Translations under genes and position numbers: made by a program
In this document: positions 23,101 to 35,095 of the stretch, in pieces
How positions within the stretch are numbered: position 1 is the first letter of the stretch
How the letters are laid out: every line of letters starts with the position of its first letter
Notes under the pieces: model-generated
Database searches by the model: none
What the model was told of the DNA's origin: nothing
What the model saw: the letters and a program-made list of their open reading frames with translations, nothing else
NCBI GenBank assembly: GCA_903813345.2
Contig: CAIIXF020000005.1
Span: forward strand, 11,537,375-11,601,374
Reading direction: 5' to 3'
Length of the DNA stretch: 64,000 nucleotides
Source of the DNA: Owenia fusiformis
Lineage: Eukaryota > Annelida > Polychaeta > Sabellida > Oweniidae

Positions 23101-26100
23101 ATTGTGTAATTTGTAACACATTCATCATTTTCTTTCAGATCAAAAGGGTCTTCAGATTCTGAAACTGAAGATTTTGATCAAAAGTCAGCATTTTTCAAAG
23201 TTGTTAGTAAAAAGAAAAAAGGTACAACTGAAGTGTTACCAGAGATTCAACCCAATGTTACCACTAAGAAAATTAAGGGGAAACCACAACAAAAAGATAC
23301 AACGGAAGAGGTATAATATACCAGATATGAAATACAAGCTCATTTAAAAAAAATTAATCATGAGATCAGTTCTTAATCATTAAAGAGAATCATTTTAATG
23401 ATATTTTAAAATGAAGTATCAGTCTATTTTGTGTGAAATATTGTTAATTATCCAAATTGCAGATTTCTTTTGTCTTACATCGAGAAATGCGTATCTTATT
23501 AATTGAAAGAGTGAGGTCTTTATTATGAGGTCCATTTCATAAAGGTAACCATGATGATTACCATTTTTTAATTAAAGATCATACTTTTAGAGTTAAATAT
23601 TGTTAATTATAAGCATACATGTATAGAAAAAGTCAGTTAATCAGTTCTAAATGTTTACTGTTTGCATTTTAGACAGAGGAACTAGATCCATTGGTATTAC
23701 GTAGTCGACAGTTAGCTATCCGAGGTAATGAAATGGCCAATGAAGGGCACTACCAAATGGCAGCTGACCTGTTCTCAGAGGCTATCAAACTAGATCACTC
23801 AGATTATAGGTATGTACATGCAGTTCAGATTATAGATATGTACATGCAGTTCAGATTATAGATATGTACATGTAGTTCATATCATAGGTATGCAGTTCAG
23901 ATTATAGATATGTACATGCAGTTCAGATTATAGATACATGTACATACATGCAGTTCAGATTATAGGTATGCAGTTCAGATTATAGATATGTACATGCAGT
24001 TCAGATTATAGATATGTACATGCAGTTCAGATTATAGGTATGTACATGCAGTTCAGATTAAATATATGTACATGCAGTTCAGATTATACATACGTACATG
24101 CAGTTCAGATTATAGATACGTACATGCAGTTCAGATTATAGATATGTACATGCAGTTCAGATTATAGGTATGCAGTTCAGATTATAGATATGTACATGCA
24201 GTTCAGATTATAGATATGTACTTGCAGTTCAGATTATAGGTATGCAGTTCAGATTATAGATATGTACATGCAGTTCAGATTATAGATATGTACTTGCAGT
24301 TCAGATTATAGATATGTACATGCAGATCAGATTATAGATAAGTACATGCAGTTCAGATTATAGGTATGTACATGCAGTGCAGATTATAGATATGTACATG
24401 CAGTTCAGATTATAGATATGTACATGCAGTTCAGATTATAGATAAGTACATGCAGTTCAGATTATAGGTATGTACATGCAGTGCAGATTTTAGATATGTT
24501 CATGCAGTTCAGATTATAGATATGTACATGCAGTTCAGATTATAGTTATGTACATGTAGTTCAGATTATAGGTATGTACATGCAGTTCAGATTATAGATA
24601 CGTACATGCAGTTCAGATTATAGATATGTACATGCAGTTCAGATTATAGATACGTACATGCAGTTCAGATTATAGATGTTTAGATTATAGATACGTACAT
24701 GCAGTTCAGATTATAGATACGTACATGCAGTTCAGATTATAGATGCGTACATGCAGTTCAGATTATAGATATGTACATGCAGCTCAGATTATAGATACGT
24801 ACATGCAGTTCAGATTATAGATTAGTGCATGCAGTTCAGATTATAGATATGTACATGCAGTAATTGCAGTTCAGATTATAGATATGTACATGCAGTACAG
24901 ATTATATTTGTGTACATTAGATTATCAGATTATAGCTGTGTTCATGCAGTTGTATCGTTAATTGATGGAACTCAATGTTTTATTCACTTCTCTTTTTAAT
25001 GTTTCATGTATATTATGTAGTAAGACTTGTCTCATATTATGATCTGTTTAACAAATATGCTTATATGAAGGGACAATAGCAAATTGTTTTGATGTTTATT
25101 TCAGGTTTTATGGTAATAGATCTTACTGTTTTGACCGCCTCTTGCAATATGAAAAAGCACTGAAAGATGCGGACAAAGCTATAGCCTTAGATAGTGATTG
25201 GCCAAAAGGTTTCTTCAGGAAAGGAAGAGCTTTAGCGGGTTTAAAAGTAAGTGATTTATGAGCAATACACCTCAGATCTGCTCATTTGATGGGAAGTTAC
25301 TTGGCATAACAGGCCAACTCAAATATCTATATGATATGCCATTTTTACTACACACAGAAATTGATGTTTGAAACTTCAAGGTAAAAAGTCCCAAAAACTT
25401 TTACCGGGTGATAATATTACTATTTTGTCAATATCTAGAAGTTTTAAAAAGAGACGAAGGGTCTAATCTTTAGCTGAAGTACTTTTATAAAGATAAAACT
25501 TAGATTGATGATGTTTATGCAGTTATTCTATTTATGGCTATATGCTAATGCTGAGCAGTAGTGGTGCAACTCGAATGCCAGTACTCGCCACTCACTCGTT
25601 GAACCTGTCCAAGATAGTTACTCGAGTACGTTTTTTCAAACTCGAGTAGGCATTGAATTCCCAAACAACGATCTCATACCCCGGGAATGATCATTTTTGG
25701 ATGCACTGAACGAAACAAAGTATCGATTCCGGAAACAAAATGAAAATATTTAAAAACAAACAAACACAAATATGGCATGAATAACTACATTTATTCTCAC
25801 TAAATTGATACAAACTATATATAACATCAATAACATATAGAAGAAACGAAGAAATTGTATCTATTTGGTCTTCAAACAGTCGACTAGGTGAGTTTTTATT
25901 TTTTTAAATTTTTCCCTCATTTTTGCGAGTGGTACTCGATTACAGTGGCATTTTCACACTTTCTACTCGAGTAGCATTTTTCTTGCGAGTTGCACCACTA
26001 CTGAGCAGGCATTTATGCAGCTGTCATTTTATTTACAGCAATATACTGAGCAAAGCAAGTGTTAACACAGGTGTTATTCCAATTACAGTCACAAACTGAA

Positions 26101-29100
26101 CAAACATTTATGCAGGTGTAATTCTATTTACAGCTATATGCTGATGCTGAGCAGGCATTTATGCAGGTGATCAAACTAGACAGGAACTGTGACGATGCTT
26201 TACAAGAACTGCTACGTGTTAGAACACATCAACTTACGGTAAATACTTCAGAACAAATAATATGTTATCATCAATGCACTGTACTGCGGTGGGTTCAGTT
26301 ATTGGTCAAGTTGTTTCTGGTCTGACTGTGTCCACATCTTCTAAATTATGGGTTAGATCATGATTACTGTAGAAGCAGTTATTATAACGAGGAAGATATT
26401 ATAGCGAAAAATAGCATCTAGCATCGATCGTTATATTTAATTCCGTGATAATTACATCTAGACCATCACAGGCCAAAAAATATGAAGATGAAAAAATAAA
26501 AATAAATTCTCCGATCGTGATTTGAGCTGTTTTTGAATAAAATAGACAGATTATGAAAAACGTCCTTAATGTGATACCCTAAGTCATATTGATATGTTCT
26601 TATACCGTTCATATTTATAAAATAAAGCTAAAAGTAAGTTTTTACAACAGTGGTCATTTGAAGTTTTCGCCATATTAGATTTACAAAAAATTTACGAACT
26701 ATCGTAATTACAAAAAACGAACTCGACCAAAACTTGATAAAGCATTAACATGTAATCGAAACTAATAAACAATCAAGATTTAATAAACATAATTTAATGA
26801 CTTTCGAAATTCGTGTTTTACTCCAAGCCCTGATGACGCAGACCACTCTAATGGCGAACACTGCGTTCGTTTTTAGGTAAAATCCCAGAATGCACTACGA
26901 GTCAACATTACGATTTCGATTAGAATTTTCGATAAATCCTTTTTATTATGCGTGAAATATGATCAATTTGGGCAATTGTACGACAAGATGTCTGGTTTTG
27001 AAATGAATTAAGCTATAAGCTATAATTTATTCTCGCGTTTTATGATTTTGGCTATATTTCGTTATAGTTTGTTCCCGCTATAATTTCTGCTTCTACAGTA
27101 GTAATGACAGCTTGATTATACCACTGACCTATCTTGGTCACTCATTTAAATTTACCTATCATTGACCTATTTTGGTCACTCACTAAGATTAAACTCCTCG
27201 ACCCATTCTGGACTCAGGTCAGGTATTTTAATTTATCCGATGCCAAGTAGAGTTTTAGGGAGATAAGTTGGTAAGATATATCCCGTATCCTGATTTTGAG
27301 GTTTCCATATCCTGAACCTCCATATCTCCCGCCATATCTCCCGCTTCAGGGCATATCTTCCCGCTTCAAAAAAAATTGAATAAATAAGAAAAAATAGAAA
27401 AAAAGAAAAAATGTGAAAAAAATAGAAAAAAATAAAAAAAATAGAAAAAATAGAAAAAAATTAGAAAAATGTGAAAAAATTGAAAAAATAAAAAAGAATT
27501 GAAAAAAATCGAAAGAAAATTAGAAAACTCTACTTGGCATAGGATAAAGCAGTTATGTACGGTCGGTTTGGATATTGGGTTCATCCTTCGTGAGATATGC
27601 ACATCTACCTTCGGTCCCTACGGTCCCTCAGGTAGATATGCATATCTCCCTCTGGAAAAACCCCATATCCAAAACCTCCCAGTACATAACCCTTATATAT
27701 TCATTCATACATGTAACCCTTCTTGTCCCAATCATGAATTCAAACTTAAATGAAATAACTTCCAATGTACATTTAGAATAAATCTATTTTGCGTGTATGA
27801 AATGGTTGTAGCTGAACCTCAAGTTAATAGTTCTAGTAAAATGAACTGTTTTGTATTTCAGGAGATGGGATTCTCAAGACAACAGGCAGAGTCTGCAATA
27901 CGCCAATACAACACTGTACAACAAGCTTTAGACTCTTTATTAGCAGGAGTTGGTGAGTATAATATGATACTGTACAACAAGTTTAGGGACTGGGCAAAAA
28001 CAGAGCAGAATTGATTCTGGAACTTCCCTTTGTAATTTGGGTGTTCAGACTTTTTAATATATCAGTGAAAGTTTATTGAAAAAAGGTAGAAATACATTAT
28101 AAACAGAAATTTATATTGTGTTTAAACAAGTGAACACTACATTCATCAGGCTTTACTAACATATACAGGGTGTCCCACAAGTTATGGTAATTATGCTTGA
28201 AAATTTTTATTTGATAAGGAAACAAAGGTATAGCCAAGCTAGGTGCCTTGAAAATATGTGTAGCAAGTGAATGAGGTAATCCAAAATATGAGATATTCAT
28301 TTTAAGGGTTTCATACAAATGTACCAATTCTACATTTTATCACACCATCTGTGGGATATACTCGTCATGATGCCTGCATGATCGTGATCGTTATTGTGAT
28401 CGTCCCGATTTTTTGTCATTTGCCATTTCAGGAAAATCGCTCATCAGATTTTCTCCAAATTTGCACACATGATAGAGGATATCACGTTCTTGGGCTGAAT
28501 ACTTTTGGGCGACCATCTTGTTTTCTGGTGGCTATTTTGAAGGTTTTTCGATAAATCTTGTCATCGCCATTTCAGGAAAACCTCTCATAGGATTTTCTTT
28601 AAATGCACACACATGAAAGAGGATATTAAGTTCTAGACCCCATTAACTTTTAGGCGGCCATCTCCTTTACTGAAGGCCATTTTGAAGGTTTTTCAATAAA
28701 TCTTGTCATCGCCATTTCAGGAAAACCTCTAATCAGATTTCTCCAAATTTGATGATAGAGGATATCAAGTTATATGCCTGATTAATTTTTGGGCGGCCAT
28801 TTTGTTTCCTAGTTTTCTTCAGTTTTACTGGTTCATACACTGTCTGGCTATTTGATGGTGTGATCTCGTTCAAGTCATGTGCCTTGTTGATGGTTGTTAA
28901 ATGTTTTATTTTTCTATTTTAGTTGCTGAGAGTAACCTAGGGGGAGAGGTGTATGTATCCGATGAGGATGACTACACAATAACACATAGCAACAAACCAA
29001 CAGTGTCCACGACAACAAACCATATAGCAACCACACAACAATTTACAACAGTATACACACAAAAAACAGAAAAAATACCAGATACAAAAATGGAGTAAGA

Positions 29101-31267
29101 TACTGTTTAGTCTTGTTTAGATAAATATCAATATTTTATAATTTAAACTGAGTAATTAGTCATAAAAAGCAGTAATCTTGTATCATTTCAGTATTTAATA
29201 AACATAACTACATACTGTTTTGAATACTTGATTTACACCTATCACTTTCCTTATACTTCGTGTTTCAATCTCAACTTATCTATTCACATTTCTTGGAGCT
29301 AATAACGTTTATCACTGTTTTAAGATAAAGTAATTCTTTCATTATATGCTATATATCTCTGTTTTCAGTCCTAAGAATCCAGAAGGTCTCACCGCTTTAT
29401 GGGTTGGTAATGTGTTACCTGAAGTCAAAGAAAAAAATCTCACACAGTTGTTTTCAAAGTAAGTTGAATAAAAGAAATGAATGTCTTCAAGTTTTCCTGA
29501 TTATTTTCTTATCCAAACATGTTTGATATTTGTATCAAATTAAAGCTGAGTCGGTATGCCGGGCTCTTCACTGTACTTTTACTTTTTGTGAGTTTTTATT
29601 ATGAATAGTAATAATAGAATCTAGAACCTTATAAGGCAATACTGTTAGATATTATATTGGTGCCAAAATCCAATTAGGTTTTGGGAATGCTGGGTAAATT
29701 CCATGATGGTTAGTTTGCTCTTCGAAGTGTGATATTTATCACTGTGTGTTTTGTTTTGCAGATATGGTACTGTCACTAGTGTACGATGTTTACCAGAAAA
29801 GTATTGTGCTTTTATCAATTTTAAAACTAAAGAGGGAGCTGGAAAAGCTATGAATAACTTACAGGTAGGTCTAAGTATAATGAAAGATAATATACATGTT
29901 TTAAAGAGAACTTGTACTTCAACTTGTAAACATATGGTCCTCTCGTTAGTTCTCTCCTTGGTAGTATTTACTTGGCTGATTGAGTAAAGAGGTATGAGGC
30001 AAATGTCCAGGAAATATCACTTGACAAGGGGACATAATTCCTGGAGTCATACCATTACTGGTTCGCATCCAAGTTTTCTTCAAACATGTAGCTTACGTAA
30101 CCTCCCAAATCTCCCCTTGTTTCAATGTAAATGTGTCATGACAGATTTACCAAATTCTTCAAGTCCAATAAGGCCCAAACTCATTATATTTTAATTGAAC
30201 TATAAAAAAGAAACAGAACATAAATAGATCTTTTGAAATGTTGAGATATAATCTTATTCCACTATCAATAAGTTCATCTAATTACATTCTGTACAGTATG
30301 ATTATATTGTGTATTTTAACTACACATGTAATTCTGAAGTGCTACTTGCACCAAGTGCCACTTGCAAAAGTGCCATTTAAGCGCCACTTTCAAAAAAGTG
30401 CCACTTGTGCATAAAATTACATATACTGTAATATAAGGTATTGAATGTCCTTTAGGGCTTTGAATGTGGAGGCCAACGCTTGCTTATCAAGTTTCCCGAC
30501 AATCCAATAGAGAATGGCGTGCCTGGAACAGTTCCAGGTAGTCTGGTGTTGAAGAAGTCCAACATAACAGCTCCATCCCCTTCACATCAACAGAATCAAC
30601 AAGCTCCAAAAACGTAAGTTTGTTTGTTTAATTTGTTTGATTTTAATTATGTAACGACTCACCACGATACTGTTATTTATTACGTCTCCTTTTTTGTGGA
30701 CGGTGTTCGGCATTCAGCAGTTGGCGTCAATTACAAATGGTCGGTGGTAACATTTTGCATGTTAATGCCGTGTTTGTCACAGTGTTTCAAATCGAAGTGT
30801 TTTGACTTGGCTATAACAAATATTTTTAGCTTTCCCCTTCTGTCATGGGAGTAAATTTTGCAAATAGGAGACAATTATAAATAGTACTGCCTGGTTAATT
30901 CTCTCATGTAATGTTAAAAACAAGTGGTTTGATGAATTATGTTTTGTTCAGTGGGATTTGCATCAGTTACATCGGCTGTTATTGTCTGTAACAAATGGCA
31001 GGTGTGTATTTTAATGCCTTGTGTTCTAGCTTGAAGAGTACTCCATAGGTGATTTCATTTATTTGCAGACAAAGCATACCAGGCCTACCAGCTTCTCTAG
31101 CCGCAGCTGCAGGAGTACGGAACGAACCTAAGCAGACTGGTCCCGTCAATGGAGATGAGTGCTACTTCTGGCGTACCACGGGTTGTGCTTACGGTGACAA
31201 ATGCCACTACAAACACAATCCAACTAGTAAAGGAATCGATAAAAAACCATGGCAGAAAGTCAAATAG
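17104..31267 (+). CDS. TTC31: TTC31-like multidomain protein: J domain, TPR, UBA, RRM, CCCH zinc finger
   Basis: Eighteen exons: 17104-17152, 20116-20207, 20611-20691, 21045-21090, 21684-21800, 22062-22099, 22439-22522, 22671-22783, 23139-23310, 23673-23809, 25105-25246, 26134-26238, 27862-27952, 28923-29094, 29369-29458, 29762-29864, 30456-30613 and 31069-31267. They join in frame to 662 residues. J domain 5-70: YDVLEL, then HPD at 35-37, which stimulates Hsp70 ATPase. Residues 142-206 are a highly charged helix (AEEEKEKRKAEKRRAKKK). TPRs span about 270-376 (FYGNRSYCFDRL). A UBA-like segment (EMGFSRQQAESAIR, 393-422) would bind ubiquitin. RRM 487-560: RNP2 LWVGNV, RNP1 KYCAFINF. A CCCH finger, C628-x7-C636-x5-C642-x3-H646, is near the C-terminus. 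The charged helix and TPRs match vertebrate TTC31 as I remember it; the other domains are additional to that protein. A role linking RNA binding with chaperone or ubiquitin control is inference. Confidence 0.9.
17584..18045. mobile_element. hAT-type MITE nested in the foldback arm
   Basis: Ends TAGTGTTGTCGCGAT and its complement are flanked by GTGTCTGC (17576-17583) and GTGTCTAC (18046-18053), a 7/8 target duplication. It is 462 bp, with internal ATCGATGCATCG-type motifs. The uninterrupted right arm of the host element shows the pre-insertion sequence. Confidence 0.85.
18204..18275. promoter_or_regulatory. cluster of CACGTG/CATGTG E-boxes
   Basis: Within 66 bp: CATGTG (18209), CACGTG (18216), CACGTG (18228), CATGTG (18252) and GACGTGTCAC (18265), mostly in a GATCAYGTGAC context. 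This suits bHLH-zip factors (USF/MITF/TFE type), but it lies between the arms of a foldback element, so regulatory use is unproven. Confidence 0.4.
19254..19388. mobile_element. small inverted-repeat element
   Basis: AAATGACCTACCTCAATA at the left is matched by its near complement at the right (TATTGAGG...GAGGTAGGTCATTT). 135 bp, non-coding, in intron 1 of the TTC31-like gene. Confidence 0.6.
19672..20015. mobile_element. foldback MITE, about 340 bp
   Basis: The arms share GGTACTAAC, AAGTCTCATAC, GTTCCATTCAAAGC, ACAAAATTG and CTTTCTG-GGTACATT in inverted order. The centre is formed by AGAGTCCCT and GGTACCAAAACGCTGC. The whole unit can fold into one long hairpin. Confidence 0.7.
21535..21605. 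repeat. AACACC-type MITE remnant
   Basis: GTGAACACCTTTTAATC and a right end ...GGTTTCACTGTA match the short family seen also at 38264, 49844 and 59581. Confidence 0.4.
22324..22404 (+). repeat. dispersed sense-biased repeat, copy B
   Basis: It contains CAACAAATGGCAGGTGGTGA, CATTTTGCA and AATGCCTTGT. It ends about 35 nt before the acceptor of the exon at 22439, in the sense orientation. Confidence 0.7.
23800..24925 (+). repeat. 26-bp minisatellite made of a TTC31-like exon end and 5' splice site
   Basis: About 42 units follow the exon ending at 23809. The founding copy is TCAGATTATAG (exon) then GTATGTACATGCAGT (intron). Most later units read ATAGATATG, so the donor GT is lost by G to A. About nine keep ATAGGTATG (for example near 23886, 23951, 24031, 24164, 24361). 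The array ends in degenerate units near 24900. Confidence 0.92.
25559..26000 (-). mobile_element. hAT-type MITE, copy 2
   Basis: It has the same TAGTGGTGCAACTCG ends as copy 1 but inverted, flanked by the perfect 8-bp duplication CTGAGCAG (25551-25558 and 26001-26008). 442 bp; the internal sequence is almost identical to 2660-3106. Confidence 0.92.
26367..27098. mobile_element. 732-bp MITE with CTGTAGAAGCAG ends
   Basis: The left end CTGTAGAAGCAGTTATTATA is matched inverted by TATAATTTCTGCTTCTACAG. TA flanks both ends (26365-26366, 27099-27100). Non-coding; the TA target suggests a Tc1/mariner-type source. Confidence 0.8.
27233..27547. mobile_element. inverted-repeat element with A-rich core
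   Basis: Ends TTATCCGATGCCAAGTAGAG and the complement of CTCTACTTGGCATAGGATAA. The core (27365-27530) is an A-rich run of AAATAGAAAA units. It sits just inside the intron before the UBA exon. Confidence 0.65.
28430..28810. repeat. three tandem units of about 140 bp
   Basis: Repeated blocks share GCCATTTCAGGAAAA, TTTTCTCCAAATTTG, GAGGATAT and GGGCGGCCAT. Style and GGCCAT motif resemble the repeat at 2100-3475, although the sequence is different. Confidence 0.65.
30690..30780 (+). repeat. dispersed sense-biased repeat, copy C
   Basis: TTTTTGTGGACGGTGTTCGG at the left and GGTGGTAACATTTTGCATG, then TTAATGCC at the right. Sense to the TTC31-like gene, in its last intron. Confidence 0.7.
30980..31024 (+). 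repeat. dispersed sense-biased repeat, copy D (3' part)
   Basis: CTGTAACAAATGGCAGGTG, then TTTTAATGCCTTGT. It ends about 45 nt before the acceptor of the final exon at 31069. Confidence 0.65.
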
Positions 31268-32334
31268 CTGATTTGGACTCTGTGTAGAGTCCCTACTAAA
31301 AATATAGGAAAAATAAAAAATATATGACATTTTTACAAAAATAAAAAATACAGTCAGTGCGTATCGTGTTGAACTGTTACTGAGAAGATGAGTGTGTTAT
31401 GATGTAGAATGTCGTCATAGTAATGCAGATGATGAGTGTGGTATGGAGTAGAACTTTGTCATAGCAACCTAGCCTCTGTTTATGGATAGTAGACTGGATA
31501 GTTCAATTACAAACTAGAGATAATTAATCTTCATCTATTATAAGTTATAGTTAAGTAAAGTCAACGAGTAACTTATTATATTCAGTAGCTTATAACAATA
31601 CAATACAAGGGAAAAACAAAGGGCAATATAAAACAATTTCGGTTCCTAATTTGATATTTAGAGAATTCATTTTTCTCAAATTAAGCATGTCTAGTTGAAA
31701 CAAGATATTACAAAGCAATGTGTAACTTGTACTGTACATGTGAATGTATGTGGTAAATTGGTAGGCCATCTGGGTTCAAGTTTTGTTTGTTAGCTTATTT
31801 ACACTAACCTATGGTTCGAAGCAGCCAGAGTTCATTGTATCATACTATTCAGGTTTTTGTGTTTGTAAATGAATGCTCTAAACAGTGTAATACTATGTTC
31901 TATAGAATATTCTGGTAAATATATGCAGGATTTCCCGGGTGAATTTATATGTTAAAATCCCACTACCTTTGGACAATATTGTCAAAATCCTGACCCTCCC
32001 TGTATGGGATGGGGGTTCGGTCTAACGTAAAGTTGTACACCTTTGAATGCTGCTTTACTGCTTAAAATGGCAGCCTATATTGTTATTAGAATATGCTCAC
32101 TGATAGCCTAAATTATTTTTCAGGTTTATATACTGTATTAAATTATGCTCTATTGAAGGGAATTGTAAGGGATAAGAGACTGTAAAATATTGGAAGCAAC
32201 CTTCAATGTGATTCCAATATGTTTTTCTTTTAATCATTTTATTTTCTGAAAAATGAATTGAGATATCTGTTCAAATATAGATAGAATTAATCGACGATTT
32301 AAGATGTGGAAATGTCCAAATGCGTGAGACACTT

Positions 32335-32546
32335 AAAATTGAAAAATGGGAGATCCCCAGTTTCTATTTTTGCCAGGTTATCTAAAAATCAAAATACATC
32401 ATGAAGTAGAAAAATGGGAGGTCCCCAGTTTCTATTTTTGCAAGTTTATCTTAAAAATCAAAATACATCATGAAGTTGAAAAATGGGAGATCCTCAGTTT
32501 CTAATTTTGCAAGGTTATCTAAAAATCAAAATACAACCATGAAGTA
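32335..32546. repeat. three-copy tandem repeat of about 68 bp
   Basis: Units begin GAAAAATGGGAG and contain CCCAGTTTCTATTTTTGC and AAAATCAAAATACA, then CATGAAGT. Confidence 0.8.
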
Positions 32547-32948
32547 AATCTTTTTTTTTTAAAAAGATAGGTTTGCCATTGAATGATGAGAGCAAAATAC
32601 TCTCAAATTGTCTTTATCCCTTGTAGTTCCTCTGATATCAGTTGCAGGCCAAATAGAAATATGTAGTTGTGAGAAACATTTGATGAAATGCTGTTCCTAC
32701 ATGTATATGGATGAAATGCTGTTCCTTTATGAATGAAGTGCTGTTCTCATAGAATGTTGTAGTTCAAGAAACAAACCTAGTCATGATTTGGTTCAAATAT
32801 TATGATTTACATGATAATAATTTATAATCACATGATGATTATGATTAGTCATATTTCATTTATTTACTTTTGGACTTTTGGTACAGATTGTTAAGTTGGG
32901 ATGATATATAAAATCATCCAACCGTGATCCCGATGCAGGGGTATTAAC

Positions 32949-32954
32949 AATAAA
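32949..32954 (+). terminator. polyadenylation signal of TTC31-like gene
   Basis: AATAAA followed by a GT/T-rich stretch, about 1.7 kb after the stop. Closer weak hexamers exist, so the actual end is uncertain. Confidence 0.45.
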
Positions 32955-33465
32955 GCATATAAGTTTATAGGTAAAACAATGTTGGTGTTTTTATTCGTTT
33001 CTTTTATATGCAATACAGTGTGTTGAATCATCAATGCTGCGTCAGAAGAGAGACTTCTAAAGAGGGGACTGGAAACTTAAACAAGGCATTAAAGGCAGAA
33101 TCAGATCTATAGGGGTGACAAAATAACAAGCAACATGTATAATTGACCTACCAGTCTATTCCTTACAATCTCATATACAATATCCCCAAAAAGATTCATG
33201 ATATCTTATGAATTGGTGAAGTTATAATGGAATCAAAGTGCAAAATTGGGTGAAAATGTTTAAATTCTCCCAAATAATAAGAATGGTAACCATTCTTTTA
33301 GAAAAATAATACATTATTGTAAAAATCTTTAGTTTTCCTGAAATAAAGTGTGCACTTTGGGGATTTTTAGAAAATAGACATGAAAAGGAATGACATAAAC
33401 CAGATATATTCTAAAATTGAAACAATTTTTTGTTAGGCTGCTTGCTAGATCTGATTCTCTCTTTA

Positions 33466-33560
33466 ACATTCAAAATGCCACCACTTGTCATTTGTTGCAG
33501 GTGCCAACAGCCGAATACCATCCACAAAAAGATGGAGACCACTTCTGGTGGTGACATAAA
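33466..33560 (-). repeat. dispersed repeat, copy E
   Basis: CAAAATGCCACCACTTGTCA, TTTGTTGCAG and CCATCCACAAAAAGATGGAG match the family on the minus strand. Intergenic. Confidence 0.6.
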
Positions 33561-34969
33561 AGTTAAAAACTGATCTATGTCAAACTTTTGTTGAGTCCAA
33601 GTTTGTCAATGGGATGTTGGTGGCCTTTTAACTAAAACCATTATGGTGAAGATTCAAATAGCAACTTGATTTTGTAAATTCACGGTATTGCCAAGCTACA
33701 AAAAATCGGTGAGACTGACTTGAAGGAGAAATAAGATATTTTTCATTTTTGGGGGCAAGATAACATGGACCTCAGATAACACAAATACATTTCATATTTG
33801 ACCTTTCAAATGACCTTGTCTGGCCTGATATATGTGTGGCAAAATTAAATGATTTCTCTCACCTGACAATAGTAGTTTCTAAATTCCCGCGGTTTTAGTT
33901 CTTCACATGCCTGACAGAATGTGCTGGCAGCATCTTGGGCCACAATTCAATATGGCTGTGTGGTGCCATTGAAATAAATGGAGAAATAAAATTCGTCTCA
34001 CAAAATCATGAGTATTACTTATGCATCTATATGTATCTGTACAATATTACACAATTTTATATTGCAAATGACATTTCCAAATCAACCAGAAAAGACATAA
34101 ACATTTCTCACAAATGTTTATTTCATCATTCAACATACAAGAAAAAAACAGCATTTAAAAATTTTACTAACAAATTAAGATTATTGTGTTATTGACTAAA
34201 ACAATTTTTGATTCCTATTAACCAAGTAATAACTGTAATTCAATCATAGCTAAATATTCTTGACCAATCAGATTGCTTGTTTACTGCTCATTATTGAACA
34301 ACAATGAACAATTCTTGTTGAATAACTGCACTACTAGTATTCAAATCTGTTATAAAAAAAGTATCACATCAAGAGGCACTTTGCATTGTTAAGAATAAAT
34401 ATCATGGGATGACATCACCGAATTTGGTCAATGTGAGGTCTCCGAGCAGGTCCTTTTTACAAAAAATTTCAAGATTTTCACACACAAGCAGAAGCATTGC
34501 ATATGCTGGTTGATTTTCTCTGCGAATAAGCAGTTATTCAGTTAAAGCATGTATTGTGTGAAAATCTTTGTCAAACGGCCTGCTCTAAGCAGGAAAAACA
34601 CTACTCACTTAGAAAACATCATTTGAGGTAACTTCAGAGATTGGTAATGGCATGTGCACTTTTTGATTGAAAACTTTTGATTGAAAAGGTGGCATATATA
34701 CATGTAGTTGACACTTTACTCAAAATTGAATGAATCATATGATACAAATAGCTTCGCCATCTTTTGTAGACAATGTCATTGATAAAAACTTTACATAAAC
34801 ATTGAAGTAGGTCTTTATTTTCCCAAATAATTATAATATAAGATATAGAGAATTTCTAAAAGATAAATCAGTAAGTGTTATGATTGGTTGAATGTTAGTA
34901 CAATGTGTACCCTTGAATATTTGAATTGAATCATTTACCATCTTAACTCTTAAGACATTATTAACATAA

Positions 34970-35095
34970 CAAAATGTCATCACTAGTTATGGGAAGTTGT
35001 AAAAATTTGTTGCAGAATCCGATCACCACCGCCAAACCTTCCACAAAACAGTTGGATACTATTACAATATGTCAACACTTCTGATGGTGACGTCA
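34970..35095 (-). repeat. dispersed repeat, copy F (diverged)
   Basis: AAAATGTCATCACTAG, TTTGTTGCAG and CCTTCCACAAAAC are arranged in family order on the minus strand. Intergenic. Confidence 0.5.

Noticed and set aside
23800-24925. CRISPR-like regular array
   Set aside because: Units are contiguous with no unique spacers, and the setting is a eukaryotic intron.
27366-27602. Phe/Ser-rich 78-residue minus-strand frame
   Set aside because: Complement of an A-rich simple repeat inside a MITE.
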